Source: an uncultured Saprospiraceae bacterium (GTDB lineage Bacteria > Bacteroidota > Bacteroidia > Chitinophagales > Saprospiraceae). Taken from it: a DNA stretch of 13,797 nt. Below the pieces are notes generated by a model. The model was given only the letters and a program-made list of their open reading frames with translations. It was not told the origin of the DNA and made no database searches. Of this stretch, positions 7,051 through 13,797 are shown in pieces (within the stretch, counting starts at the first letter, position 1; each line of letters begins with the position of its first letter). Where the stretch lies: positions 1 through 13,797 of the forward strand of contig CAKZLT010000472.1 of NCBI GenBank assembly GCA_937127195.1, read 5' to 3'. A program made the translations under genes and the position numbers.

Positions 7051-7215
7051 TTAGGGAGTAGGCAAAAAATAACCTACCAGTCGAACGTCATTCCTTTTCA
7101 TTTATACCGCGTTAAAAATACTCGCCTTAGCGATGCTAGGACTGCGTTTTTTGCCTTGTCTAAATAAAAAACAATGTCGTTCTTTGTGGTAGGTTATTTA
7201 TTGCCTACTCCCTTA
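7051..7215. repeat. 165-bp imperfect palindromic element (MITE-like)
   Basis: The outer arms, 7051-7079 and 7187-7215, are inverted copies of 29 bases with two mismatches (core agggagtaggcaa and aaataacctacca). Weaker complementarity continues inward, for example gaacgtcatt near 7084-7092 against the complement of aatgtcgttc near 7173-7182, so the whole element can fold back on itself. The right arm reaches to 12 bases before the likely start codon of the M16 protease and contains an in-frame ATG at 7174. There is no protein-coding capacity of its own. It resembles a non-autonomous dispersed element. It could also form a long hairpin in the 5' leader of the M16 mRNA. Confidence 0.65.
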
Positions 7216-7227
7216 ATTATTAATAAA

Positions 7228-10125
7228 ATGAAAATTCAGTATATAACATATATTACTTTGTTTATCCTTTTTTTAGGTTGTTCGCCTAAAGTTGGAAATG
7301 ATTTGACAACAAAAACAAAAGAAACAGTATCCGAAGAAATGGATACCGTTGTTCCTGCGTTGGTATTAGAAAAAAGAGTTTTTGATAAAAATGAGGGCTT
7401 ACCTCAAGACCCAAATGTAAAAACAGGTCACTTGCCTAATGGTTTGAAGTATTTTATTCGTAAAAATAGCCAACCCGAAAACCGCGTAGAACTTCGCCTT
7501 GCGGTCAATGTTGGTTCTATGCAAGAAACGGATGAACAAAGAGGTTTGGCTCATTTCGTTGAACACATGGCATTCAACGGAACGAAGCATTTCAAAAAAA
7601 ATGAATTGGTCAATTATTTAGAATCAATAGGAACTAAATTTGGTCCCGATTTGAACGCTTATACAAGTTTTGATGAAACGGTTTATATGCTTCAAATTCC
7701 GACGGATGACCAAAAAATTCTGGATAAAGGTTTGTTGATTATGCGCGATTGGGCATCAGATATTACATTTGACCCATCGGAAGTTGATAAAGAACGAGGC
7801 GTTGTTTTGTCAGAATGGAGAACGGGCTTAGGTTCATCTGAACGAATGCGTAATCAGTGGTTTCCTGTGGTTTTTAATGGTTCACGTTACGCAGAACGTT
7901 TGCCGATAGGAAAACCAGATATTATTAAAACGGCCTCTTATCAAACAATTAAGGATTATTATCAGAAATGGTATCGCCCTGATTTGATGGCATTATCTAT
8001 TGTCGGAGATTTTGATATAGATAAAATGGAACGCAAAATTGTAAGTCAATTTTCTACCATAGAAAAACCTTCTACTCCAGCCAATCGTACTTTTTATGAA
8101 GTGCCTGACCATCAAGAAACGCTTGTTGCAATCGTTGCTGACAAAGAAGCAACTAGTACTAGCGTTCAGATTATGTATAAGAAAAAACATCAACCAATAA
8201 GAACCGTTGAAGATTATAGGAGACAACTTTTGGCAGAGTTGTATAATGGTATGCTTAACCAGCGTTTGGATGAATTGTCGCGCGAAGCAAAGTCACCTTA
8301 TATATATGCCTATTCTGATTATAGTAGCTTAGTGCGCACCAAGGATGCTTATTTTTCTTATGTTTTAGTGCCAGATAATGGTATAAAAATGGGTTTGAAA
8401 GCTTTAATCGGCGAAAATGAACGCATCAAGCAGCATGGTTTTACAGAAACAGAACTTGAAAGAGAGAAGGCAACGTTTTTGAATACACTCAAAAATGCTT
8501 ATAATGAAAGAGATAAAACGCCATCCAATAGATATGTAATGAATTATATTTATCATTTCCTAGAAGGTCAGCCAATGATGGGAATTGAATATATGATAAT
8601 GATTGCAGAGCAATATTTACCAACTATTAATATTGAAGATGTTAATAATATTGGTTCAAAATGGCTAACGGATAAAAATCGCGCTGTGGTCGTGACTATG
8701 CCCAAAAAAGCAGGAATTGATGTTCCAACCGAAAAAGAAATTTTGAGTTGGATGAAAGAAGCGAATCAACAAAAAGTTGAACCATATCAAGAAGAAGAGC
8801 CAATAGGCGAATTGATGAGACAGCCTAAAACAAGAAATAAGTTTTATGGAACAAAGGAACATAAAAAAGTTGGTGTAACAGAATTGAGTTTTTCGAATGG
8901 AATTAAAGTTATTCTTAAACCAACGGATTTTAAAAATGATGAAATTTTACTTTCGGCATTCCGAAAAGGAGGAACTTCTTTGAATGAAAATGAAGACTTG
9001 TTGAATGCTGTTTTGTCTGATAATGTAGTGACTCAATCGGGTGTAAGTGAATTTAATGCCATTCAAATAGAAAAATTTTTATCCAGCAAAACGGTTGCCG
9101 TTTATCCATATATTGGAGAATTGGAGGAAGGTTTTTCGGGCTATGCTTCTAATAAAGACCTTGAAATATTATTTCAGTTGATTTATTTATATCATACTTC
9201 TCCTCGATTAGATGAAGAGGCGGCTCAGTCTTTATTGTCTAAACAAATCGCTCAAACCAAAAATCAAGCGGCTAGTCCAAGTTATCATTTTTATAAAGAA
9301 TTAAACAATACATTATATCAAAATCATCCTAGAAAAGCAATCAATACAGCCGATGATTATGCCAAAGTAGATATTAAAAAGGCTTATTCTATTTTTAAAG
9401 AACGCTTCAAAATCAATAATGATTTTACTTATGTTTTGGTTGGTTCTTTTGAAATAGAAACAATTAAACCATTAATAGAGAGATATATAGGAAGTATTCC
9501 GCGGGATATAAAAAGAGAAGAAAAAGCGAATTGGCAAGATAGAAACGTCAAAAAAGCTACTGGAAAAATAGAAAAAACTATCCGAAAAGGCGAAGAGCCG
9601 AAGAGTAATGTAGCATTGGTTTTTCATGGAGGTTTTGAATATACAGCTTTGAATGCATATTCTTTTAATTCAATGATTAAAGTGTTGCGTATCATGTTAC
9701 GAGAATCGTTACGTGAAGATAAAGGCGGCGTTTATGGTGTGAGCGTTTCGCCTAGTTTGAGTCGTGAACCAGACACGACTTACTCAATTACGGTTTCTTT
9801 TACTTGCGATCCAAATAATGCCGAAGAATTGACCGAACTTGTTTGGAAAGCAGTCAAACAGTTACAAACAAAGGGCGGAAGTAATGCGAATATTCTAAAA
9901 GTACAAGAGACACAACGCCGTGATTTTGAACAAAATAGCCAGCAAAATTACTTTTGGTTACGCCAAATTAAAAATGCTTACAGGCATGAAACACCGCTTT
10001 CAGAAACATTAGATTATGTAAAAGAATTGGTAGAGTACCTTGATGGAAATGATATAAAAGCAATGGCAAATCAATGTTTTGATGCCAATAGTTATATTAG
10101 AATTGTATTAAAACCAGAAAAATAG
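7228..10125 (+). CDS. M16-family zinc metalloprotease, lipoprotein
   Basis: A pitrilysin-type peptidase with two fused M16 halves, probably anchored to a membrane facing the periplasm and degrading peptides. I start it at 7228, because this gives a clean lipoprotein signal, MKIQYITYITLFILFLGC, with the lipidated cysteine at residue 18. An upstream in-frame ATG at 7174 adds only 18 residues encoded by a repeat arm. With this start the protein has 965 residues. The inverted zinc motif HFVEH is at 109-113, and the third zinc ligand is probably E189 in KERGVVLSEWR, 75 residues on, as the family expects. The second half begins near LSFSNGIKVILKPT and lacks HxxEH, as in most two-domain members. It ends with the conserved RESLREDKGGVYGV region. 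The length and domain plan resemble PqqL-like proteases, but I would not assign that symbol. Confidence 0.93.
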   Translation: MKIQYITYITLFILFLGCSPKVGNDLTTKTKETVSEEMDTVVPALVLEKRVFDKNEGLPQDPNVKTGHLPNGLKYFIRKNSQPENRVELRLAVNVGSMQETDEQRGLAHFVEHMAFNGTKHFKKNELVNYLESIGTKFGPDLNAYTSFDETVYMLQIPTDDQKILDKGLLIMRDWASDITFDPSEVDKERGVVLSEWRTGLGSSERMRNQWFPVVFNGSRYAERLPIGKPDIIKTASYQTIKDYYQKWYRPDLMALSIVGDFDIDKMERKIVSQFSTIEKPSTPANRTFYEVPDHQETLVAIVADKEATSTSVQIMYKKKHQPIRTVEDYRRQLLAELYNGMLNQRLDELSREAKSPYIYAYSDYSSLVRTKDAYFSYVLVPDNGIKMGLKALIGENERIKQHGFTETELEREKATFLNTLKNAYNERDKTPSNRYVMNYIYHFLEGQPMMGIEYMIMIAEQYLPTINIEDVNNIGSKWLTDKNRAVVVTMPKKAGIDVPTEKEILSWMKEANQQKVEPYQEEEPIGELMRQPKTRNKFYGTKEHKKVGVTELSFSNGIKVILKPTDFKNDEILLSAFRKGGTSLNENEDLLNAVLSDNVVTQSGVSEFNAIQIEKFLSSKTVAVYPYIGELEEGFSGYASNKDLEILFQLIYLYHTSPRLDEEAAQSLLSKQIAQTKNQAASPSYHFYKELNNTLYQNHPRKAINTADDYAKVDIKKAYSIFKERFKINNDFTYVLVGSFEIETIKPLIERYIGSIPRDIKREEKANWQDRNVKKATGKIEKTIRKGEEPKSNVALVFHGGFEYTALNAYSFNSMIKVLRIMLRESLREDKGGVYGVSVSPSLSREPDTTYSITVSFTCDPNNAEELTELVWKAVKQLQTKGGSNANILKVQETQRRDFEQNSQQNYFWLRQIKNAYRHETPLSETLDYVKELVEYLDGNDIKAMANQCFDANSYIRIVLKPEK

Positions 10126-10169
10126 TGGCTCAATTATTTGTGAATTGAACCACTAGAAACCAGTTACTA
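10125..10169 (+). terminator. Hairpin after the M16 gene plus a dispersed 18-bp motif
   Basis: gtggctcaatt (10125-10135) pairs with aattgaaccac (10143-10153) with one mismatch and a 7-base loop, starting on the last base of the M16 stop codon. The T-rich stretch begins only about 20 bases later, so termination is plausible but not certain. The 18 bases actagaaaccagttacta (10152-10169) are the partner of the copy at 5952-5969. Confidence 0.4.
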
Positions 10170-10183
10170 AAAATATTTTAATT

Positions 10184-11713
10184 ATGAAAAAAAGTATCAA
10201 AGTATCTTCAGAAGTAGGGCGATTACGCAAGTTATTGATTCATCGACCTGATGGCGTAGTTGGGCGTATTATACCAGAAAAAGCCGAAGAATGGCTTTAT
10301 GATGATATTGTCTATCGTGATAAAATGCGCTGGGAGTACTATCATTATGTCTTGCTTTTGTTGGTTTTTTTGGATAAAAAGAAAGTCGATGAAGATTGGG
10401 CAAAAGGTGATAAAAGTGTTATCAGGGATTTTTTAAATGTACCTTTTCATATTTTGGTAGAAGATGCAGAGAAGAAAAATCGAATGTATAACTTCTTTAA
10501 TCCGAATAGTATTGAAGGCGATGATGGCTATCATAATTCAGATAAAGTGCTGGATGTAATGGTTTTGTTGAGAGATTTATTAAAAAACAATAAGCAACTC
10601 AAAAATACAATTGTTACTGCCGTTTGTACATTAGAAGGTATTTCTGATCGTAAGCGGGTTGAGTTACTAGAAATGAATGCCCATGAGTTAACCAAAACCC
10701 TGATTTCTGGCGATGAAATTATCAAAGACAGAACGGATAACAGCCGAAAATACAGAACGCTTTTTGCACCTGTTCCGAACTTGATTTTTACGAGAGATAT
10801 TGGTGTTGTAGCCAACAAACACATCTTGATTAGTAATGCCGCAAAACGCGCCCGACAACGAGAATCTTTATTGGTGAAATATATTTTTAAATACCATACG
10901 TCATTTCGTGGAGAAGCTACTTTTAATGAAAATGTGATTGAATTGGCAGATGATGAAGTGAATTTGGATAGAGATTTATTCCATGTTCAGGAGGCTCATG
11001 GCGGTAAAAATCATTCAGAAGCCCCAAAAGTAGCCGTCGAAGGTGGCGATGTAATGATGGTCAACGAAAAATATTTGCTGATTGGAATGAGTGAACGCAC
11101 CAATGAATATACCATCAAAAAAATTGCTCAGCAGGTCTTTGATATGAATATTGGCATCGAAAAAATAATAGCGACTCAAATACCCAAAAACCGTTCTTCG
11201 ATGCATCTAGATACTATTATGACGCAAGTTAATACGCACGATTGGGTGATTTATAAGCCATTCATTGGCGACAAAGCACCAACAATTAAAGTATTTACAA
11301 AGCATAATTATAAGAAAAAATCTATTGAACCTGTTCATAAATCTATCTGTCAAGTGATTGAAGATGAAATTTATGAGGCTAATGAAACCGTTAATTTTAT
11401 TCCTTGCGGAAATGGAGAGTTTCCGCATGATAGAAGAGAACAATGGACAGATGGATGTAATTTGTTGGCACTTATGCCAGGAATTGCCATTGGTTATGAT
11501 AGAAATACAATTACTTCAACGGCTTTCAAAAAGTCAGGTTACGAAGTACTTCATGCTCAAGCATTTATTCAGCACGCGATTGAAAACAACCTTTCGGGCG
11601 ATGATTTTGTCGGCAAAAAAATAATTTTGCTATTGCCTTCTGGCGAATTATCAAGGGCGCGAGGTGGCTCACATTGTATGAGTATGCCCTTGGTGAGAGA
11701 TGATATTTTTTAA
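10184..11713 (+). CDS. Arginine deiminase-like protein (guanidine-group modifying superfamily)
   Basis: Arginine deiminases hydrolyse arginine to citrulline and ammonia. The catalytic set is visible: FTRD (D205), EGGD (E286), HLDT (H341 and D343) and RARGGSHCMSMP (R493, nucleophile C498). These line up in order with the Asp, Glu, His-x-Asp, Arg and Cys residues known for Pseudomonas arginine deiminase. The C-terminal block ELSRARGGSHCMSMPLVRDD is close to that of true deiminases. At 509 residues it is about 90 longer than the usual 410-420, with extra length before D205, between D205 and E286, and between H341 and C498. It stands alone: no ornithine carbamoyltransferase, carbamate kinase or antiporter gene is adjacent, so the usual ATP-generating arc operon is not present here. 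Arginine deiminase is the likeliest activity. A related amidinotransferase or dihydrolase is possible. Confidence 0.85.
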   Translation: MKKSIKVSSEVGRLRKLLIHRPDGVVGRIIPEKAEEWLYDDIVYRDKMRWEYYHYVLLLLVFLDKKKVDEDWAKGDKSVIRDFLNVPFHILVEDAEKKNRMYNFFNPNSIEGDDGYHNSDKVLDVMVLLRDLLKNNKQLKNTIVTAVCTLEGISDRKRVELLEMNAHELTKTLISGDEIIKDRTDNSRKYRTLFAPVPNLIFTRDIGVVANKHILISNAAKRARQRESLLVKYIFKYHTSFRGEATFNENVIELADDEVNLDRDLFHVQEAHGGKNHSEAPKVAVEGGDVMMVNEKYLLIGMSERTNEYTIKKIAQQVFDMNIGIEKIIATQIPKNRSSMHLDTIMTQVNTHDWVIYKPFIGDKAPTIKVFTKHNYKKKSIEPVHKSICQVIEDEIYEANETVNFIPCGNGEFPHDRREQWTDGCNLLALMPGIAIGYDRNTITSTAFKKSGYEVLHAQAFIQHAIENNLSGDDFVGKKIILLLPSGELSRARGGSHCMSMPLVRDDIF

Positions 11714-11823
11714 TTAACAATTTATAATTAACAATTAATAATTTCCTTTTACGAGGTGATTGTTTTTTTTATAAAAGGGACAATCAAGGTAATTATTAAT
11801 TGTTAATTACTAATTTTTAATTA
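11711..11823. repeat. AT-rich inverted repeat between convergent genes
   Basis: aattaacaattaataatt (11726-11743) and its perfect complement at 11791-11808 form an 18-bp stem. Imperfect pairing extends it outward to 11711 and 11823. Within the 47-base spacer a smaller hairpin pairs gattgt (11758-11763) with acaatc (11780-11785). The right arm includes the stop codon of the - strand gene. The position suggests that it ends transcription from both sides. TTAATTGTTAATT-type repeats of this kind are, from memory, common between genes in Bacteroidota. Confidence 0.65.
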
Positions 11824-12369
11824 TTTAACTTTTTCTTCAAAAGTAGTCAAAACTTCCATTTCACGAGTTTGCATATTCAACCTTGAAATAGTGACTTTTG
11901 CCTTTACTTTATCTCTTTTTTTGAATTGAACAGACATCGGAAAAGTAAAGAAAACCAATTCTTGATTAGCCAATTGACGCAATCTGGCATCGCCGACAGA
12001 AGTTCCTACGGTAGCTCTTACGTTACCTTCTTTATTCAAAAAGACCATAACGCCATCCGTGGCAGTATGCAAAATATTACCTTTTTTATCTACCAATTCT
12101 ACTTTTGCATTTACACCGATCAGTACTTCGTTACTTTCGTAAGCAAAAGCAATTCTTTTGATTTTTTTATCTTCAATTGTAGTTACAATATCAGAACTAG
12201 CCTCAAAGTCATAGCAGACTTCTGCAATTGCTCGGCAACCTTTTTCGGGTGCTGCTGTACCATCATTACAAGCTTCACAGACTTTAATCAACTGCTTCAT
12301 AGCATTGCCCTGAGCCTGTACATTCATCGCAAAAATTGCCATGATAACCACTATTCCTAATTTTTTCAT
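11821..12369 (-). CDS. Small secreted protein of unknown function
   Basis: I do not recognise this 182-residue protein. It has a standard signal peptide (MKKLGIVVIMAIFAMNVQAQ, cleavage probably after A19), so it is exported to the periplasm or beyond. The mature N-terminus carries four cysteines, C31, C34, C45 and C52, spaced CxxC-x10-C-x6-C, which could form disulfides or bind a metal. The rest looks beta-rich (repeating short strands such as IKRIAFAYESNEVLIGVNAKVELVD), like an immunoglobulin-type or beta-sandwich fold, with no further cysteines. The lysine-rich end EEKVK closes the protein. It is convergent with the arginine deiminase-like gene and shares no obvious operon. Confidence 0.75.
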   Translation of the reverse strand: MKKLGIVVIMAIFAMNVQAQGNAMKQLIKVCEACNDGTAAPEKGCRAIAEVCYDFEASSDIVTTIEDKKIKRIAFAYESNEVLIGVNAKVELVDKKGNILHTATDGVMVFLNKEGNVRATVGTSVGDARLRQLANQELVFFTFPMSVQFKKRDKVKAKVTISRLNMQTREMEVLTTFEEKVK

Positions 12370-12700
12370 TATCTTTTTTTTTATAAAAATGCTTTTTGAA
12401 AGCCTTAAAAAACGATGATGTTTATTTTTTAATATAAAAATATAACTTCAAATTTCTCAAATATTGTTAATAAAAACGGTCAAGTAATAGCTATTCTTGT
12501 AATTATTACGGAAATTTGTTTTAAACGGTTAGCGAAGCCAAAATTATTTATTAATTGTTACGCAAAATTTAGAGGTTGTAGATTAATAGAAAGAGCGATT
12601 AATTACGTCATTACTTTTGCTCATGTACTTGTTTTAGTCTTGCGTAATATCAGTTGTTAAAAACAGAATTGAATAATCATCAACTATAAAACGTTTTACC
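12370..12700. other. Gene-free region between two divergent genes
   Basis: 331 AT-rich bases separate the - strand secreted protein from the + strand lipoprotein and should contain both promoters. The only promoter-like pair I see is TTTG (12616-12619) with TAGTCTTG (12635-12642). It has one mismatch to TAnnTTTG and a 15-base spacer that is shorter than usual, so I do not call it. No strong hairpin, RNA gene or repeat is apparent. Confidence 0.5.
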
Positions 12701-13237
12701 ATGAATAACCAATCTATTTTTGGACTTTTATTCTTTGTTTTAATCTTGGTAAGTTGCCAAAACGCATCAGAAGAAACAACTAATACAGCACAAGAAGTAG
12801 CAACACCTGTTTTGACTACGAATGTTGATACACCTTTGCCATTGTATCCAATTGAAAAAGCTAAAGACTTGATAGCCAAATGTGATTATGTCGATTTGAT
12901 TTTTTACAATCTAGATTTTTCTATCAATATCAACGAACCAAATAACGCAAAAGGTATTGTGGCAAGTGTGCTTTCTAGTACCTTACCTCCAAATACGACT
13001 TGTAAAGAAGGATTTGGATATATGACTTTTCAAGGTGGCGGTGAGATTTTGGCAGAAGCCGAAGTCTTTTTTCAACAAGGCTGCACTTATTTAATATTTA
13101 AAGAGAATAACCAAAATGTAGGAACGTGCGCGATTCCTGACCGTGGTATTCAATTTTTTAATAATATGATTCAACAACAACAGCGTGCAAAACAGGCACA
13201 ACAAGGACAACAACCTGCTCAAAATGGAAATAATTAA
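12701..13237 (+). CDS. Putative lipoprotein of unknown function
   Basis: The 178-residue protein begins with a lipoprotein signal, MNNQSIFGLLFFVLILVSC, lipidated at C19. A Thr/Glu-rich linker (about 20-45) leads to a small domain with four cysteines (C61, C101, C128, C143) that probably pair as disulfides. The C-terminus (about 158-178) is a low-complexity tail of Gln, Ala and Asn. I recognise no family. Its last 14 bases overlap the start of the following methyltransferase gene, so the two are likely transcribed and translated together. This arrangement alone does not reveal a shared function. Confidence 0.82.
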   Translation: MNNQSIFGLLFFVLILVSCQNASEETTNTAQEVATPVLTTNVDTPLPLYPIEKAKDLIAKCDYVDLIFYNLDFSININEPNNAKGIVASVLSSTLPPNTTCKEGFGYMTFQGGGEILAEAEVFFQQGCTYLIFKENNQNVGTCAIPDRGIQFFNNMIQQQQRAKQAQQGQQPAQNGNN

Positions 13238-13727
13238 ACAAAAAAATAGAGTCAACGCGCTTTTGTACGCGCCTCAATATCGCCCGAATATGTCGTCTAT
13301 GATTAGAACGGCAGAGTTTTATGGGTTAGGTACGATTTATATTTATGATAAAAATGGCTTGCTAGATCCGCCAAATAACAAGACTTCGCGTGCGGATATG
13401 AATCATCTCGCAAGAGTCTGGACGGCTGGCGCGATTGAGTTTATCGAAGTGGTCAAGATTGATGATATTGAACTCTTTTTGAAAGAATACAAAGGTAGAA
13501 CGGTGGCGACTTTGCTTGACCCGAAGGCACAGCATTTGTCTGATTTTGAGTTTGAGGAGCAGGATTTAATTATTTTAGGAAGCGAAAAAGAAGGCATTGA
13601 ACAAGGCGTTTTACCTTTAATAAAAAAAAGCGTTTACATTCCAGCACTCGGAAATACGCCTTGTTTGAATGTAGCAGTGACTTTCGGAATTGTGATTAAT
13701 AAGGCAATGGAAGACTTGGGCGGTTGA
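13224..13727 (+). CDS. SpoU/TrmH-family RNA 2'-O-methyltransferase
   Basis: A knotted (SPOUT) methyltransferase that transfers a methyl group from S-adenosylmethionine to a ribose 2'-OH of tRNA or rRNA. I start at the ATG at 13224 (167 residues, MEIIKQKNRVNALLYAP). The in-frame ATG at 13185 adds a low-complexity stretch from inside the preceding gene. Motif 1 is PNMSSMIRTAEFYG, with N22 and the catalytic R28. Motif 2 is LGSEKEG (118-124). Motif 3 is IPALGNTPCLNVAVTFGI (139-156), forming the trefoil knot and cofactor site. It has only the catalytic domain, without an N-terminal RNA-binding extension, so the target RNA cannot be assigned. It overlaps the lipoprotein gene by 14 bases. The last glycine codon and the stop codon lie inside the first unit of the tandem repeat that follows, so the natural C-terminus may have been altered. 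Confidence 0.9.
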   Translation: MEIIKQKNRVNALLYAPQYRPNMSSMIRTAEFYGLGTIYIYDKNGLLDPPNNKTSRADMNHLARVWTAGAIEFIEVVKIDDIELFLKEYKGRTVATLLDPKAQHLSDFEFEEQDLIILGSEKEGIEQGVLPLIKKSVYIPALGNTPCLNVAVTFGIVINKAMEDLGG

Positions 13728-13797
13728 CGGACGCTTCGCTGACGGTTGACGGACGCTTCGCTGACGGTTGACGGACGCTTCGCTGACGGTTGACGGA
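13721..13797. repeat. 22-bp perfect tandem repeat, 3.5 copies, running off the window
   Basis: The unit starts cggttgacgg and ends cgcttcgctga. Copies begin at 13721, 13743, 13765 and 13787, the last incomplete at the window end. All visible copies are identical. The unit is far richer in GC than the surroundings. There is no unique spacer between copies, so it is not a CRISPR array. The array probably ends the assembled sequence because its true length could not be resolved. Confidence 0.92.

Noticed and set aside
7174..7227. Upstream start for the M16 protease (MSFFVVGYL...)
   Set aside because: The extra 18 codons lie in the inverted-repeat arm and would displace a clean lipoprotein signal that starts at 7228.
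10184..11713. Part of an arc (arginine deiminase pathway) operon
   Set aside because: Flanking genes are a protease and an unknown secreted protein; no ornithine carbamoyltransferase, carbamate kinase or antiporter is present.
12616..12642. Promoter of the lipoprotein gene at 12701
   Set aside because: The TTTG / TAGTCTTG pair has a mismatch and a spacer of only 15 bases, below the usual range.
12634..12879. 81-codon open frame on the - strand
   Set aside because: Overlaps the start and signal peptide of the 12701 lipoprotein, which has much better coding evidence.
13185..13223. Upstream start for the SpoU-family methyltransferase
   Set aside because: The 13 extra residues are the frame-shifted low-complexity end of the lipoprotein gene; family members begin near the 13224 start.
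13721..13797. CRISPR array
   Set aside because: Repeats follow each other directly with no variable spacers, and no cas genes are present.

Overview
The window looks like chromosomal DNA of an AT-rich (roughly one-third GC by eye) member of the Bacteroidota. The evidence is lipoprotein signals ending in a cysteine, almost no Shine-Dalgarno sequences, a TAnnTTTG-type promoter in front of recA, a RecA with the GCCCVFINQ segment and a lysine-rich tail, and Bacteroidota-style MlaE, Sua5-type TsaC and M16 lipoprotein genes. I cannot name the genus. The sequence behaves like a draft or metagenomic contig: it ends inside a tandem repeat and contains what looks like a false or rearranged join.

Layout. 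(1) 1-1750, + strand: an intergenic inverted repeat, an MlaE-type lipid-transport permease, a small lipoprotein, and the first 33 residues of the partner ATPase MlaF. (2) At 1729-1750 the MlaF gene stops and runs into the middle of sucA (2-oxoglutarate dehydrogenase E1) on the - strand. The two genes share exactly 22 bases here, so both are cut at the same point. (3) 2905-3965: a gene-free kilobase with a 280-bp element bounded by 20-bp terminal inverted repeats, then the recA promoter. (4) recA (+) and a secreted DUF1080 / 3-keto-disaccharide hydrolase-family protein (-) converge on a strong shared hairpin terminator. (5) tsaC/sua5 (-) and a large M16 zinc-protease lipoprotein (+) diverge from a 165-bp imperfect palindromic element. 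(6) An arginine-deiminase-like enzyme (+) converges with a small secreted cysteine-containing protein (-) across an AT-rich inverted repeat. (7) A lipoprotein and an overlapping SpoU/TrmH-family RNA 2'-O-methyltransferase (+) close the window, followed by 3.5 copies of a perfect 22-bp tandem repeat that contains the methyltransferase stop codon.

The genes are mostly housekeeping: outer-membrane lipid asymmetry, TCA cycle, recombination, tRNA t6A modification, proteolysis, arginine catabolism and RNA methylation. Apart from the mla cluster and the lipoprotein-methyltransferase pair, they do not form a shared pathway. I see no defence system, CRISPR array, prophage, transposase, tRNA or rRNA. 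The most notable signals are the mlaF/sucA junction, the unknown lipoprotein inside the mla cluster, and several unrelated structured intergenic repeats.
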